A DNA stretch of 29,990 nucleotides from CAYTLW01 sp964438735 (GCA_964438735.1 CAYTLW010000095.1:1-29990); one strand, 5' to 3'; positions 15,261 to 25,557 are shown, numbered from the stretch's first letter. Notes: generated by a model from the letters alone, not told the origin. Translations and numbers: made by a program.

Positions 15261-16313
15261 ATGTCTCTGGAACGGTGGCTGCGGGCGGCTTGGCAGGCGG
15301 AGCCCAGGTTCGCCACCGACCAGATTCACTTCCGGCGCCAGATCGACCCCTGGGCCGCCACCGAGGCCTCTGTGGGCGCGGTCACGGGGGAGGAGGCGCA
15401 GGCCAGCGCGGTCAGGCCGCCTGCAGCCACCATCTCCTACCGGGTCGACGGCACCCACCCCAGCAGCGACGCGGAGACGGTCGACGACACCGAGGAGACG
15501 CCGACAAATGTGCCGGAATCGGCCGCCAACACCCCCGACCCCCCGGCCCCTGAGTCCGCTGCCAGGGAAGCCGCCACCGAACCGGAGGTGGTGCACGAGG
15601 GCGGGGTGGCCACCGCCGAGGAGCCGACCACCCCGGAGACCCTCGAGACCAGGACGCCATCGCCGGCGCGGGTGACCGCACCGGGAGCGACCAGCGCGCC
15701 GGTCGCCTCGGCGCCGGCGCCCACGCGCAACTCCTGGAGTCCGGCCACCCTGGGTATCGCGCTCGCCGCTGCGGTGCTGGCCATCGCCGTGCTCGTCATG
15801 GTCTCGCGCAACGGTCAACGGGGAGAAGCCGAGGTCCGCCATCCCAGCCAGGCCGCACCCACGGCCCGGGCAGGCGCGCAGCCGGCCCCGGCGCCTGCGT
15901 TGGCGGCGGCGGCATCGCCCACGGCTTCGCCCGAGCTCGCCCGCGTTGCGCCACCCCCACCGGCCGCGAAGGCAGCCACACCGATCGCAGCCCCCAGCGC
16001 CGCCGAGCTGGAGGCCCAAGTGACCTCCCAGGTGGCCCACAGCCTGTCGATGAAGGCCAAGAACCTGGTCGAGAAGCTGGAATATGCCCGGCGAGCGGCC
16101 CGCCTGGCGCCCGATAACGCCACCTACCGCCGTCACCTGTTGGAGTTGGAGGCCGAGCAGACCCTGCGCGATCAGGTGACCGCCAAGACCCGTAAACGCG
16201 CCACTGCCCGCTCCAAACCGCGCCGGCGCACCGTGCGCAAGCCGACGCGCAGGCCCGTCGCCGAGGCGCCCGCGCCGGTTCGCCGCAAGGTCAAGCCGCA
16301 GTTTGCCGACTGA
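15261..16313 (+). CDS. bitopic membrane protein of unknown function, Ala/Pro/Thr-rich
   Basis: 350 residues from ATG 15261, where codon third positions become strongly G/C at once. No ribosome site is visible there; GTG 15372 with GAGG about 5 nt upstream is a fallback start. N-terminal part: about 155 residues, first structured-looking (tryptophan-rich), then a disordered Pro/Thr/Glu region. One TM helix at about 162-183 (LGIALAAAVLAIAVLVMVS). Beyond it come an Ala/Pro linker, a TPR-like pair of helices (KLEYARRAARLAPDNATYRRH) and a very basic tail rich in Arg-Lys-Pro that could bind nucleic acid or peptidoglycan polymers. The start is only 2 bp from that of the divergent gene on the left, and the stop is 12 bp from the end of ettA. 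Function unknown. Confidence 0.75.
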   Translation: MSLERWLRAAWQAEPRFATDQIHFRRQIDPWAATEASVGAVTGEEAQASAVRPPAATISYRVDGTHPSSDAETVDDTEETPTNVPESAANTPDPPAPESAAREAATEPEVVHEGGVATAEEPTTPETLETRTPSPARVTAPGATSAPVASAPAPTRNSWSPATLGIALAAAVLAIAVLVMVSRNGQRGEAEVRHPSQAAPTARAGAQPAPAPALAAAASPTASPELARVAPPPPAAKAATPIAAPSAAELEAQVTSQVAHSLSMKAKNLVEKLEYARRAARLAPDNATYRRHLLELEAEQTLRDQVTAKTRKRATARSKPRRRTVRKPTRRPVAEAPAPVRRKVKPQFAD

Positions 16314-16325
16314 TCGACGACCCGT

Positions 16326-18011
<1,686 letters not shown>

Positions 18012-18066
18012 GGTAGGTTGCCTCGTTCAGTGGCACGTTTTCGGGCTCGTTGCCCTCACATAACAC

Positions 18067-20070
18067 ATGTCTGCAAGACTCCCCACCGCCGCCCTCCTCG
18101 CCGCGCTGGTGATGTTCTCGGCCTGCGCCGCCGAAGAAGAGGCCCCCGACCCGCCAATCGACGACTGCCACGCCTGCTGGCGCGCCGGTAGCGCAAAACT
18201 GCACGCATCCGTCGCTGAACTGCCCCTGTTCGCGCCGCTGGGCATCTCCACCGCCGGCTACGCCCAGGCGCCCGACGACGACGCGCCCCAGAGCCCTTTT
18301 GCGACCAACTTCCAGGCCACGACCATGATCCTGCACCCGCCCCGTGTGCAGGTGATCCACCTCCTGCGCGGCGATCGGCGTCTGCTGCTGGTGCAGACCG
18401 ACCTGATCGGCATTCACCAGCGCCTGTACCGGCAGGTGGCGGCGCTGGTGCAGGAGCGTACCGGCCTGGACGCCACGCGCTCCCTGCTGCTGCTGGCCAA
18501 TCACACCCACTCGGGCCCCGGTCACGTCTTCAAGGCCGCCTTCGCAGGCATCGTCGCCGACGCCTACGACGAGGAGATCGCCACGCTGATCGCCGTGCGC
18601 ATTGCCGACGCCATCGAGATCGCCCTCAAGGCCGAGGCGAGTCGGGCCGAGGTTCGGTGGACCTTGACGACCAACGCGGAAATGCACGGCGACCGCCGCT
18701 GCGAGAACCCCGACCATCGAAATGACACCATGGGCCTGCTCCGCATTGACGCCACCCAATTCGGGGAGTTGGCCCCAAACACCCTGGCCCTGGTCATCGT
18801 CTACGCGATGCACGGCACCGTGTTTTCGCCTGGCGACGGCATGTTATCCGGCGATTCATCCAGGGGTGTGGAGATCAAGGTGGCCGAGGCCCTGCCCGAT
18901 GACGCCCTGGTGATGTTCGCCCAGTCGTGGGCCGGCGACATGTCGCCCAAGAACCCGTTTCACAGCCACGGGGACAGCTCCTACGCCAAGCCCTTTCACA
19001 AGCGCCTGGACCAGCTCGAGGCACTGGGTCGCTCGGCGGCCATGACGATCCTGGCCACGTGGGATGACATGAACCTGGCAGACCTGGACCCCACCGACGC
19101 GTTCGCCGTCGACATGGTCGAGATGCCCATCAATCGGACCGTGCTCGGCTACGCCAAGGGCGAGTTCATCCACGAACATGGCGCGGCGTTCTGTGGCCTG
19201 TCCAAGTCCAAGTGCGATAGCGGCGACGAGCCGAACATGAAGGCCTGCGTGCCCGTACCCGCCGGCGGTGGACCCACCCAGGTGCGGGTCGGCGGCGCGC
19301 GACTGGGTGACCTGGCCCTGCTGGCCCTGCCGGGGGAGCCGGCGACCAGCCTGGCCGAATACGGCATGAAACGACTCGAAGACAGCGCGCCCGCGGTCAA
19401 GGCGACCATGGTCCTCGGCTATGCCCAGGACTACACCGGCTACCTGCTCCTGCCCGATGACTGGAAGGCCGGCGGCTACGAGGCGTCCATGAACTATTGG
19501 GGTCCCAAGCAGGGCACCTGGCTGGCCGACGGCGCCGCCGACGTGGTCGCGCGCCTCTTCGGCGCCGAGATGACCCTGGGTTTTGAAGCGGCCGAGGAGC
19601 TCGTCGATCAGCCCGAAGCGATGAGCGTGTACGTGCCGTTCGTCTCGGCCAGCCACGGCGCCATCACCACCGACTTGCCAGCCACCGGCAAAGCTGGCGA
19701 CGAGCTGTCCATGTCCTGGACCGGCGGCGACCCGTGGATCGACTCGCCAACGGTTGTGTTGGAGCGAAAGCAAGGCGACGACTGGCAAACGGTGAGCGCC
19801 GGATCGGTGCCCGTCGACCAGCGCAACCACCGGATTGCCCTGAAGATGCAGCCGGAGCCGCCGTGGTCCAAACCAGCGGCCGTCGAGTTCGCCCAGGCGG
19901 TGCGCACCTTCAACTGGAGCGTCGTGTTGCGCACCGGATTGCGGGTCAAGGGCGCGCTGCGGGCCTTGAGCGGACGCTACCGGCTGCGGATCCAGGGCCG
20001 CGCCCTGGGCCAGGACGGCAAGACGGTCGACTACACGTTGAACTCCGGCCCGGTGGACGTGGCCGATTGA
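18067..20070 (+). CDS. neutral/alkaline ceramidase-like lipoprotein
   Basis: 667 residues. The signal peptide ends in VMFSAC with lipobox Cys20, so it should be a lipid-anchored exported protein. The N-terminal two-thirds match neutral ceramidases: the zinc/core motif NHTHSGPG at 145-152 (family consensus THTHSGPG), preceded by DLIGIHQRLYRQV, a later HGTVFSPG, and LSGDSSRG, which aligns with the ISGDNKGY-type segment holding the catalytic serine, here Ser261. A C-terminal Ig-like beta domain (from about residue 550) also fits the family. Neutral ceramidases hydrolyse the N-acyl bond of ceramide; several bacterial homologues are annotated only by similarity, and the NKGY to SSRG change may mean a different N-acyl substrate. 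Convergent with the methyltransferase gene, 6 bp between stops. Confidence 0.9.
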   Translation: MSARLPTAALLAALVMFSACAAEEEAPDPPIDDCHACWRAGSAKLHASVAELPLFAPLGISTAGYAQAPDDDAPQSPFATNFQATTMILHPPRVQVIHLLRGDRRLLLVQTDLIGIHQRLYRQVAALVQERTGLDATRSLLLLANHTHSGPGHVFKAAFAGIVADAYDEEIATLIAVRIADAIEIALKAEASRAEVRWTLTTNAEMHGDRRCENPDHRNDTMGLLRIDATQFGELAPNTLALVIVYAMHGTVFSPGDGMLSGDSSRGVEIKVAEALPDDALVMFAQSWAGDMSPKNPFHSHGDSSYAKPFHKRLDQLEALGRSAAMTILATWDDMNLADLDPTDAFAVDMVEMPINRTVLGYAKGEFIHEHGAAFCGLSKSKCDSGDEPNMKACVPVPAGGGPTQVRVGGARLGDLALLALPGEPATSLAEYGMKRLEDSAPAVKATMVLGYAQDYTGYLLLPDDWKAGGYEASMNYWGPKQGTWLADGAADVVARLFGAEMTLGFEAAEELVDQPEAMSVYVPFVSASHGAITTDLPATGKAGDELSMSWTGGDPWIDSPTVVLERKQGDDWQTVSAGSVPVDQRNHRIALKMQPEPPWSKPAAVEFAQAVRTFNWSVVLRTGLRVKGALRALSGRYRLRIQGRALGQDGKTVDYTLNSGPVDVAD

Positions 20071-20076
20071 CCCAAC

Positions 20077-20760
20077 TCAGGCCGTCTGCGGCTTGCGCAC
20101 CACCACCATGGCGTGGTCGCCGCCGCGTCGGGCGATGACCTCCAGCACCTGCAAGCCCTGCCGCTCGCAGAGGTAGGCCAGGTCGTCGGGCGTCCAGAGG
20201 CAATGCTCCCGAAAGTGCTCGATGAGGTCGCGCGTCAGCGGTTCGTCGGCGGCATAGCGACGCAGGGGCTGGCTGGCCCAGTCGAAGATCAGCAGGCTGC
20301 CGCCGGGCGCCAATACCCTGGCGATCTCGGCCAGCAGGGGCACCGGATAGGGCAGCTCGTGGATCAGCATCACCGCGGCGACGGCGTCGACCGAGCCATC
20401 TGGCAGGGGCACGCCGTCGTTCAGATCGGCCTCGACGAACTCCACCTGGGTCCGCTCCGCCTCCTCGCGGGCCGCAGCGACCATCATGGGCTGGATCTCC
20501 ATGGCGATGATGCGCGCGTCCGGCTGGTAGGCCCGCAGGGGAGCGAACAGGCCGCCGGGTCCGCAACCAAGGTCCAACAGGGTGGGGCTGGCCGGCAGGT
20601 TCGGGGTCACGTGCTGTGCCCAGACACCCCACCACAAGGGGCCGAAGCGCCCGGCCGAGGTCTGCTGCATGAGGTCGCGAAAGTTCGCGAAGTCCCCGTG
20701 ATGGGCGGCCAGATGGGCCAGTGTGTCCTGGCTGCCGTGTTCGGGCTCGGGGTCGTGCAT
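20077..20760 (-). CDS. class I SAM-dependent methyltransferase
   Basis: 227 residues from ATG 20760, preferred to ATG 20778 because GGAG lies 6 nt before it. Rossmann methyltransferase motifs: LLDLGCGPGG (motif I, 61-70), MEIQPMM (motif II acidic residue), EADLNDGVPLPDGSVDAV (motif III/IV), VLAPGGSLLIFDW (motif V). It resembles the UbiE/Methyltransf_11 group acting on small molecules. It follows the thioredoxin/PEGA gene by about 27 bp on the same strand and is probably co-transcribed with it. Substrate unknown. Confidence 0.92.
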   Translation of the reverse strand: MHDPEPEHGSQDTLAHLAAHHGDFANFRDLMQQTSAGRFGPLWWGVWAQHVTPNLPASPTLLDLGCGPGGLFAPLRAYQPDARIIAMEIQPMMVAAAREEAERTQVEFVEADLNDGVPLPDGSVDAVAAVMLIHELPYPVPLLAEIARVLAPGGSLLIFDWASQPLRRYAADEPLTRDLIEHFREHCLWTPDDLAYLCERQGLQVLEVIARRGGDHAMVVVRKPQTA

Positions 20761-20787
20761 TAAATCTCCGGTTGGCATCAGCGCCTT

Positions 20788-22785
20788 CTAGCGCCCCGTC
20801 CTGGCACCCGTCGAGGCCTTCACGAAGCGATCCACGGCTGCCTTGAGACGCGCTTTGCTCTCGCGATCGAATCGCGCTTTTTCGGCCGGCGACATCTGCT
20901 CCTTCAACTTGCCGAGCAGCTTGCCAAGACGCTGGAACTTCTTGAGAAAGCGCTTGTTGGCCATGGGATTGCGGCCGGTTCCGCCGCGCTTTTCGGCGCG
21001 ATCCGCTGCGCGGTTCAGCAGCTCCTCGAATTGCAGCACGATGGCCATGCCCTTCTGGTACGCCGGCGAGGCGCCGGGATACTTCTGAGTGGCCGCCGCC
21101 ACGGATTTGCCTTCTACGCCCCCCCCAGCGCGTCCCCCGGCGCGCCCATAGACCGTCGCCGTCCGCGCACCTGGTCGCATGATCACGGTGACCGGCGAGA
21201 GCTTCTTCTCCTGCAATTGCAACGTCTGCTGCGCCACCCGCATACCCGCGTATTCCAGGCGCACGGTCTTGCTGCAGACCGGCACCTTGAAGATGCCCGG
21301 CGCGGTCTGGCTCTGGGCCGCGCCGTCGATGAACACCTTGGCGGTCAACTCGTTGCCCTTGTCGTCCTGGGCGCTCAGCTTGATGGCCGACGGACGGGGT
21401 TTGGGCTCGAGCGTCACCACGCGCTTGTCGCCCCGCTTGAGGACGACGCGCTCGCCCGTTTTGTAGTAACAGCGACCGTCGATGACGAGCTCGTGGGCGC
21501 CGGGCTTCATGCGCCGATTCTTCAACGCCGTGCCGCTGGCAGTCTTGCCGTCGATGCGCACCTGAACGCCGGGCGGCACCGTGACGATATCGAGCATGGC
21601 GAAGTCTGGCTTCAGCTTGAAGGCTACGGTCCGCTTGCTGTCGATGCGCACGATCTCCTTGTGCGGCTGGTAGTCATCGAGCTGCATGTCCACGTTGACG
21701 CGACCGGGCTCGAGCGCCTTCTGGCAAGGGGTCGACTTGCACACCAGGCGACCGTCCAGGAGCACGATGGCGCCGGCGGGGGTGGACTCGAAGCGCACCA
21801 GCACCGACTTGCTCTGGCCGCCTGTGGGATCCCACTCCTCCACCGGGCCGCCGATGTGGCCTTCCTTGACCACCGGTCTCGGCCGCGTGGAGACCGGGCG
21901 TCCCCAGCCGCCTCCAGTGGGATGGGCGGGCGCCTGGCGCAGCGTATTGCTCAGAGCGACCACCGCCTCGCGCACCGCCTGGGCCTTGCGCTTGGGATTG
22001 AAGGCCACCCAGGAGGACGCCAGCATGCAGCCCGTCTCGGCCGAGTGCAGCGCTACGGAGAGCTTCATTTTCTTGGCGCTGCCGATCAGGCGAGCATCCA
22101 ACAGCGAGTTGGCCGACAGCTCGGCGCCCAATTTGCAACGATGGTCGTCGCGACCTGCGGCGCGGTGGCTGTCCTTGCGCAGCTTCGCCAGCCGCTCCCG
22201 CTCCGCCTTGCTGGCGACGATCTGCAGCTTGCCGGCCATGATGATCTCGTTGCGGACCAGGGTCGCCAGCTCGGCATCCGGCTTGCCGTTCAGGCCGCGG
22301 GTCTCGACCACCACGCGCGGACTCCGGCCGAGATAGCGGCCGATCTCCTGCTCGGCCACGCCGATGTGACCCTTGCGCACCAGCAGGTTGCCCTGCCAAC
22401 TCCAGACGAACGCCGCCGGCAGGTTGCCGCCGACACCGAAGGACTTCGCCAGCGTGCCCTCGATGTCGCACACCGTCTTGTCCGGCGTCCAAGGCACCGA
22501 ACGGCAGGCCCCGCCCGCATCCAGCGTGTTGACCACCACCAGGCGGAGCCCCTCGTCGCGATACTTGTCGTGCAGCGCCTTCCAGCGGGGCACCGCCTCC
22601 ATGCAGGGCTTGCACCAGGTGGCGTAGAACTCCACCGCCAGGACTTTGACGCCCGGCCGATCAAGCCAGCCTCGAACATCCAGCCCGCCGTCGGCGAGCG
22701 CACCGCCGGGCACCCAGCAGAGGGCCGTGAGCAGTGTCCCGACGATGGCGCGGGCCGCGTGTCGTCGGTTCGGTTCCGATCTCAT
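20788..22785 (-). CDS. exported thioredoxin-fold / LpoB-CsgG-like / PEGA fusion protein
   Basis: 665 residues. ATG 22785 has AGGAG 5-6 nt upstream and starts a signal peptide (MRSEPNRRHAARAIVGTLLT, ending near GGALA); the longer open frame to 22926 is rejected. Residues about 35-150 are a TlpA-like thioredoxin domain with FYATWCKPC (Cys58-x-x-Cys61). Residues about 165-280 (VRNEIIMAGKLQIVAS, then ANSLLDARLIG and a SAETG strand) resemble the LpoB/CsgG/TolB-N fold. From about 326 to 510 come two to three PEGA-type units (FESTPAGAIVLLDG, TVPPGVQVRIDG, KVFIDG), which bind surface polymers. The last 120 residues are charged helices. A reductase or disulfide exchanger held at the cell wall is the inference. 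Divergent from the Cys-paired Sel1 gene; followed by the methyltransferase gene. Confidence 0.92.
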   Translation of the reverse strand: MRSEPNRRHAARAIVGTLLTALCWVPGGALADGGLDVRGWLDRPGVKVLAVEFYATWCKPCMEAVPRWKALHDKYRDEGLRLVVVNTLDAGGACRSVPWTPDKTVCDIEGTLAKSFGVGGNLPAAFVWSWQGNLLVRKGHIGVAEQEIGRYLGRSPRVVVETRGLNGKPDAELATLVRNEIIMAGKLQIVASKAERERLAKLRKDSHRAAGRDDHRCKLGAELSANSLLDARLIGSAKKMKLSVALHSAETGCMLASSWVAFNPKRKAQAVREAVVALSNTLRQAPAHPTGGGWGRPVSTRPRPVVKEGHIGGPVEEWDPTGGQSKSVLVRFESTPAGAIVLLDGRLVCKSTPCQKALEPGRVNVDMQLDDYQPHKEIVRIDSKRTVAFKLKPDFAMLDIVTVPPGVQVRIDGKTASGTALKNRRMKPGAHELVIDGRCYYKTGERVVLKRGDKRVVTLEPKPRPSAIKLSAQDDKGNELTAKVFIDGAAQSQTAPGIFKVPVCSKTVRLEYAGMRVAQQTLQLQEKKLSPVTVIMRPGARTATVYGRAGGRAGGGVEGKSVAAATQKYPGASPAYQKGMAIVLQFEELLNRAADRAEKRGGTGRNPMANKRFLKKFQRLGKLLGKLKEQMSPAEKARFDRESKARLKAAVDRFVKASTGARTGR

Positions 22786-22973
22786 CGCGTCTCCTGACGT
22801 CGCCCGGCCGGCATCGCGCGGACTGCTCTGCGACGCCGGTCCGGCCGCGATCATCGTCGGCTCACGGGGATTGTGCAAACGGCTCGATGCGCGACGGCGT
22901 GGGCGTCTACCCCGCTGGACCTGCACCGGCTATGCTCTGCGCGCGCCGACCGGCCGGCGCAGCAGGAGGCGAC

Positions 22974-24089
22974 ATGCTCAAACATCCCCTCTGCACCTTG
23001 ATGTGCGCGCTGATCACGCTCGCCACGCTGGGCGCCGGAGATCTCGGCGCCGCCGTGCCCGTTCCGTCGGCCAAAGGCGAAGCGGTCGGCCAGATGACGC
23101 GCCAGGATAACGGCGCCCAATGCGCCGCCGGCTCCATGTCCGCATGCGCGCGCCTGGCTGTGATGTGGGCCAGTGGTGACGGCGGGCCGGTCGATGTGGA
23201 AAAAGCCGGGGCGCTCTTTCAGAAGGCCTGTGACGGCGGCAACGCGGGCGCCTGCACCAGTCTGGGCTTGATGTACGCCGACATGGACAATCCCTCCGCC
23301 GACCTCGCCAAGGCCCGCGGCCTCTTCACCCGCGCCTGCAAGGGCGGCTATCCGACAGGCTGCATGGTCGGCGCGATGATGGCCGACGCCGGCGATGGTG
23401 GGCCGGTCGACCGGGTGCTGTCCCGACGGCTGTACCAGACGGCCTGTGATCGCAAATTCGCCCAGGCGTGCAACGCCGTCGCCGACATGATGGTCGGCTG
23501 CGCGGGCGGCCCCTGCGCTCCCAAGCGCGCACGCATGGCCTATCGCGTCGCCTGCGATGGCGGCCATCTGCCCGCCTGCGGCAGCCTGGGCAAACTCCAC
23601 CGCCGCGGTGAGGGCGGACCGGTCGCCGCCAAGACCGCCGTGACGCTGTTCACCAAAGCGTGCGACGAGGGCCTTGAGGCCGGCTGCCTGGGCAAAGCCG
23701 AGATGCTCTGGGCGGGCGAGGGCGTCGCGCGCGACATCGATGGCGCCATGGACACCTACGAGATGCTCTGCGCCTGGCAGCACGCCATGTCCTGCCACAT
23801 CCTGGGCCAGCATCTCTTCTCGAAGGCGAAATCAGCAGAAGCGTACGAAGCGGCGATGCACGTATTCGAAACGGGCTGCGGATACGGCGGCAAGGGCAGC
23901 TGTCTGCGGCTGATGTTGATCCACCTGCGCGGACAGGGCGTGCAGGCCTCGCGCAGCACCGCGGAGACCTGGTTTGCGCGGGCCATGCTGGGGACCATCG
24001 GGCTGTACGACCAGCGGCCGGAGATGGAGAACCTGAACCCTGCCGACGCCGTCACTGCCACGCAACCCGCTGAACCTGCCGGACAATAG
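22974..24089 (+). CDS. secreted cysteine-paired Sel1-like repeat protein (Hcp-like)
   Basis: 371 residues from ATG 22974 with AGGAGG 5 nt upstream; the upstream open frame to 22734 is not used. Sec signal peptide to about residue 27. The mature protein is a Sel1-like alpha/alpha solenoid of repeats of about 36 residues, with eight C-x7-C pairs, for example Cys50/Cys58, Cys86/Cys94 and later CKGGYPTGC, CDGGHLPAC, CDEGLEAGC. In Helicobacter Hcp proteins the same spacing forms one disulfide per repeat, so this should be a disulfide-braced exported binding protein. Its promoter must lie in the 188-bp gap shared with the divergent thioredoxin-fold gene, suggesting joint control. Partner unknown. 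Confidence 0.93.
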   Translation: MLKHPLCTLMCALITLATLGAGDLGAAVPVPSAKGEAVGQMTRQDNGAQCAAGSMSACARLAVMWASGDGGPVDVEKAGALFQKACDGGNAGACTSLGLMYADMDNPSADLAKARGLFTRACKGGYPTGCMVGAMMADAGDGGPVDRVLSRRLYQTACDRKFAQACNAVADMMVGCAGGPCAPKRARMAYRVACDGGHLPACGSLGKLHRRGEGGPVAAKTAVTLFTKACDEGLEAGCLGKAEMLWAGEGVARDIDGAMDTYEMLCAWQHAMSCHILGQHLFSKAKSAEAYEAAMHVFETGCGYGGKGSCLRLMLIHLRGQGVQASRSTAETWFARAMLGTIGLYDQRPEMENLNPADAVTATQPAEPAGQ

Positions 24090-24139
24090 TACTTTGTGGG
24101 TTTGCTCCGGAGATTGAATGCCAGTACGTTCTCACCCCT

Positions 24140-24164
24140 GGCGCTCCGGAATGCGGCGAGCGCC
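24140..24164 (+). promoter_or_regulatory. hairpin in the leader of the Rrf2 gene
   Basis: GGCGCTC (24140-24146) pairs with GAGCGCC (24158-24164) around an 11-nt loop, ending about 4 nt before the GGAGG ribosome site of the regulator gene. It could be an operator half-site pair or an RNA hairpin that affects ribosome access. A 7-bp stem is not rare in GC-rich DNA. Confidence 0.25.
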
Positions 24165-24178
24165 TACGGAGGAACCCG

Positions 24179-24601
24179 ATGCCCCTGCTGTCGCAGACCA
24201 CCCAGTACGCGTTGTATGCCTTGACCTACCTCGGCCAGCTGCCGGAGGGCGAGTTCGCTTTTGCCAAGACCATCGCGGAAGCCGAAGACGTGCCCCCGAA
24301 CTACCTGGCCAAAGTGCTGCAGCGACTGGCGCGTACCGGCCTGCTGGAGTCCGTGCGTGGGCCCGGCGGTGGCTTCCGACTCAAGGTGCCGCTGGATACC
24401 GTGACCCTGGACAGCGTGCGCAGCTTGTTCGAGGGCGCCTGGTCCGAGCGCATCTGCGTCCTGGGACGCAAACAATGCGGCGACCTGAATCCCTGTTCGG
24501 CCCACCCGCAGTTCAAGCCGGTGGCCGACCAGATGCACAATTATCTGCGCGAGACCACGGTCGCGGACCTGGTAGAGGGCGCGGTCAAACTGGCCGACTG
24601 A
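24179..24601 (+). CDS. Rrf2-family transcriptional regulator with Fe-S ligand cysteines
   Basis: 140 residues, ATG 24179, GGAGG 6 nt upstream. The winged helix-turn-helix covers residues 1-65 (SQTTQYALYALTYLG, recognition region PPNYLAKVLQRLARTGLLES, wing RGPGGGFRL). The dimerisation and cluster region holds Cys93, Cys100, Cys106 and His109 (C-x6-C-x5-C-x2-H); E. coli IscR uses Cys92, Cys98, Cys104 and His107 for its [2Fe-2S] cluster. It should sense Fe-S status, iron, NO or redox. It heads an apparent operon: the SDR gene starts 37 bp after its stop, and autoregulation is usual in this family. Confidence 0.95.
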   Translation: MPLLSQTTQYALYALTYLGQLPEGEFAFAKTIAEAEDVPPNYLAKVLQRLARTGLLESVRGPGGGFRLKVPLDTVTLDSVRSLFEGAWSERICVLGRKQCGDLNPCSAHPQFKPVADQMHNYLRETTVADLVEGAVKLAD

Positions 24602-24638
24602 CGCCCGCGATCCATCCCAACAATCCACGGAGGACGGC

Positions 24639-25544
24639 ATGCTGAAAGGCAAGGCCGGAATCGTGACCGGAGCCGGTGCCGGCATCGGTCGCGCCATCGC
24701 GCATGCGCTGGCGCAGGCGGGCGCGTCCGTCGTAGTCAACGACATCGCTGGAGCCGCTGAAGACGGCCAACGTCCCGCGGAGGCGGTCGCCGCCGACATC
24801 CGGGCCAGCGGCGGCCAGGCGGTCGCCAATTTCGCCTCTGTCGCCGACTGGGACGCCGCCCACGAGATGGTGCAGCAGTCGGTCGACGCCTTCGGCGGGC
24901 TGGACTTCGTGGTCAACAACGCCGGCGTGGTGCGCGACGTCATCTTCCACAAGATGACCGAACAGCAGTGGGATGACGTCATCTCCGTGCATCTCAAGGG
25001 CAGCTTCTGCATGAGCCGCGCCGCGGCTCCCGTGCTGCGTGCTGGCGGCGGCGGAGCGATCGTCAACATGACCTCGACGTCGGGGCTGGTCGGCAGCCTG
25101 GGCCAGGTGAACTACGGCACGGCCAAACTGGGCCTGATTGCCCTCACTCGAGGCGTCGCGCTGGACATGAAGCGTTTCGGCGTACGCGCCAACGCCGTGG
25201 CGCCATTTGCCTGGACGGGCATGACCTCGGGCATCCCGGTGCGCGACGATCCGGTCTCGAAGAAGCGGCGCGCCAACCTGCAGGCGACCCAACCCGAACA
25301 CGTGGCGCCGCTGGTGGTCTTCCTGGTCTCGGACGCTGCGGCTGAGGTCAACGGTCAGACCTTTGTCTCCCGTGGCGACGAGGTGGGCCTGTTCGCGCCG
25401 CCGGAACCGCTGCGCAGCGCCCACCGCAGCGGTGGATGGACGCCGGAAGCCCTGGCTGAGGTCATCCCGGACGCATTCGCCACCAGCTTCGTGCCCCTAC
25501 GAGTGACCGCGGACCTGTACGCATACGATCCCATCGTGCGCTAG
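24639..25544 (+). CDS. SDR-family dehydrogenase, MFE-2/HSD17B4-like 3-hydroxyacyl-CoA dehydrogenase type
   Basis: 301 residues, ATG 24639 with GGAGG 6 nt upstream. NAD(P) motif TGAGAGIG (10-17), acidic VVVNDI after strand 2 (Asp35, favouring NAD), NNAG (93-96), catalytic Ser146, Tyr159 and Lys163 with correct spacing. The segment DDVISVHLKGSFCMSRAA carries His where most SDRs have Asn, as in the dehydrogenase part of peroxisomal MFE-2 (HSD17B4). The C-terminal tail after residue 245 (HRSGGWTPEALAEV) is also typical of that group and of mycobacterial relatives. Likely oxidises (3R)-hydroxyacyl-CoA or a steroid/terpenoid alcohol; substrate not shown. Second gene of the Rrf2 operon; the next gene starts 13 bp later. 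Confidence 0.93.
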   Translation: MLKGKAGIVTGAGAGIGRAIAHALAQAGASVVVNDIAGAAEDGQRPAEAVAADIRASGGQAVANFASVADWDAAHEMVQQSVDAFGGLDFVVNNAGVVRDVIFHKMTEQQWDDVISVHLKGSFCMSRAAAPVLRAGGGGAIVNMTSTSGLVGSLGQVNYGTAKLGLIALTRGVALDMKRFGVRANAVAPFAWTGMTSGIPVRDDPVSKKRRANLQATQPEHVAPLVVFLVSDAAAEVNGQTFVSRGDEVGLFAPPEPLRSAHRSGGWTPEALAEVIPDAFATSFVPLRVTADLYAYDPIVR

Positions 25545-25557
25545 ACTCCGGGCCGCG

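Noticed and set aside
14242..15675. Plus-strand ORF antisense to the propeller-like gene
   Set aside because: Product lacks recognisable structure; the minus strand has repeated propeller motifs and an ordered Cys cluster.
22908..22936. Promoter for the Sel1 gene based on TATGCT at 22931-22936
   Set aside because: A good -10-like hexamer but no acceptable -35 at 15-18 bp upstream, so not listed as a feature.
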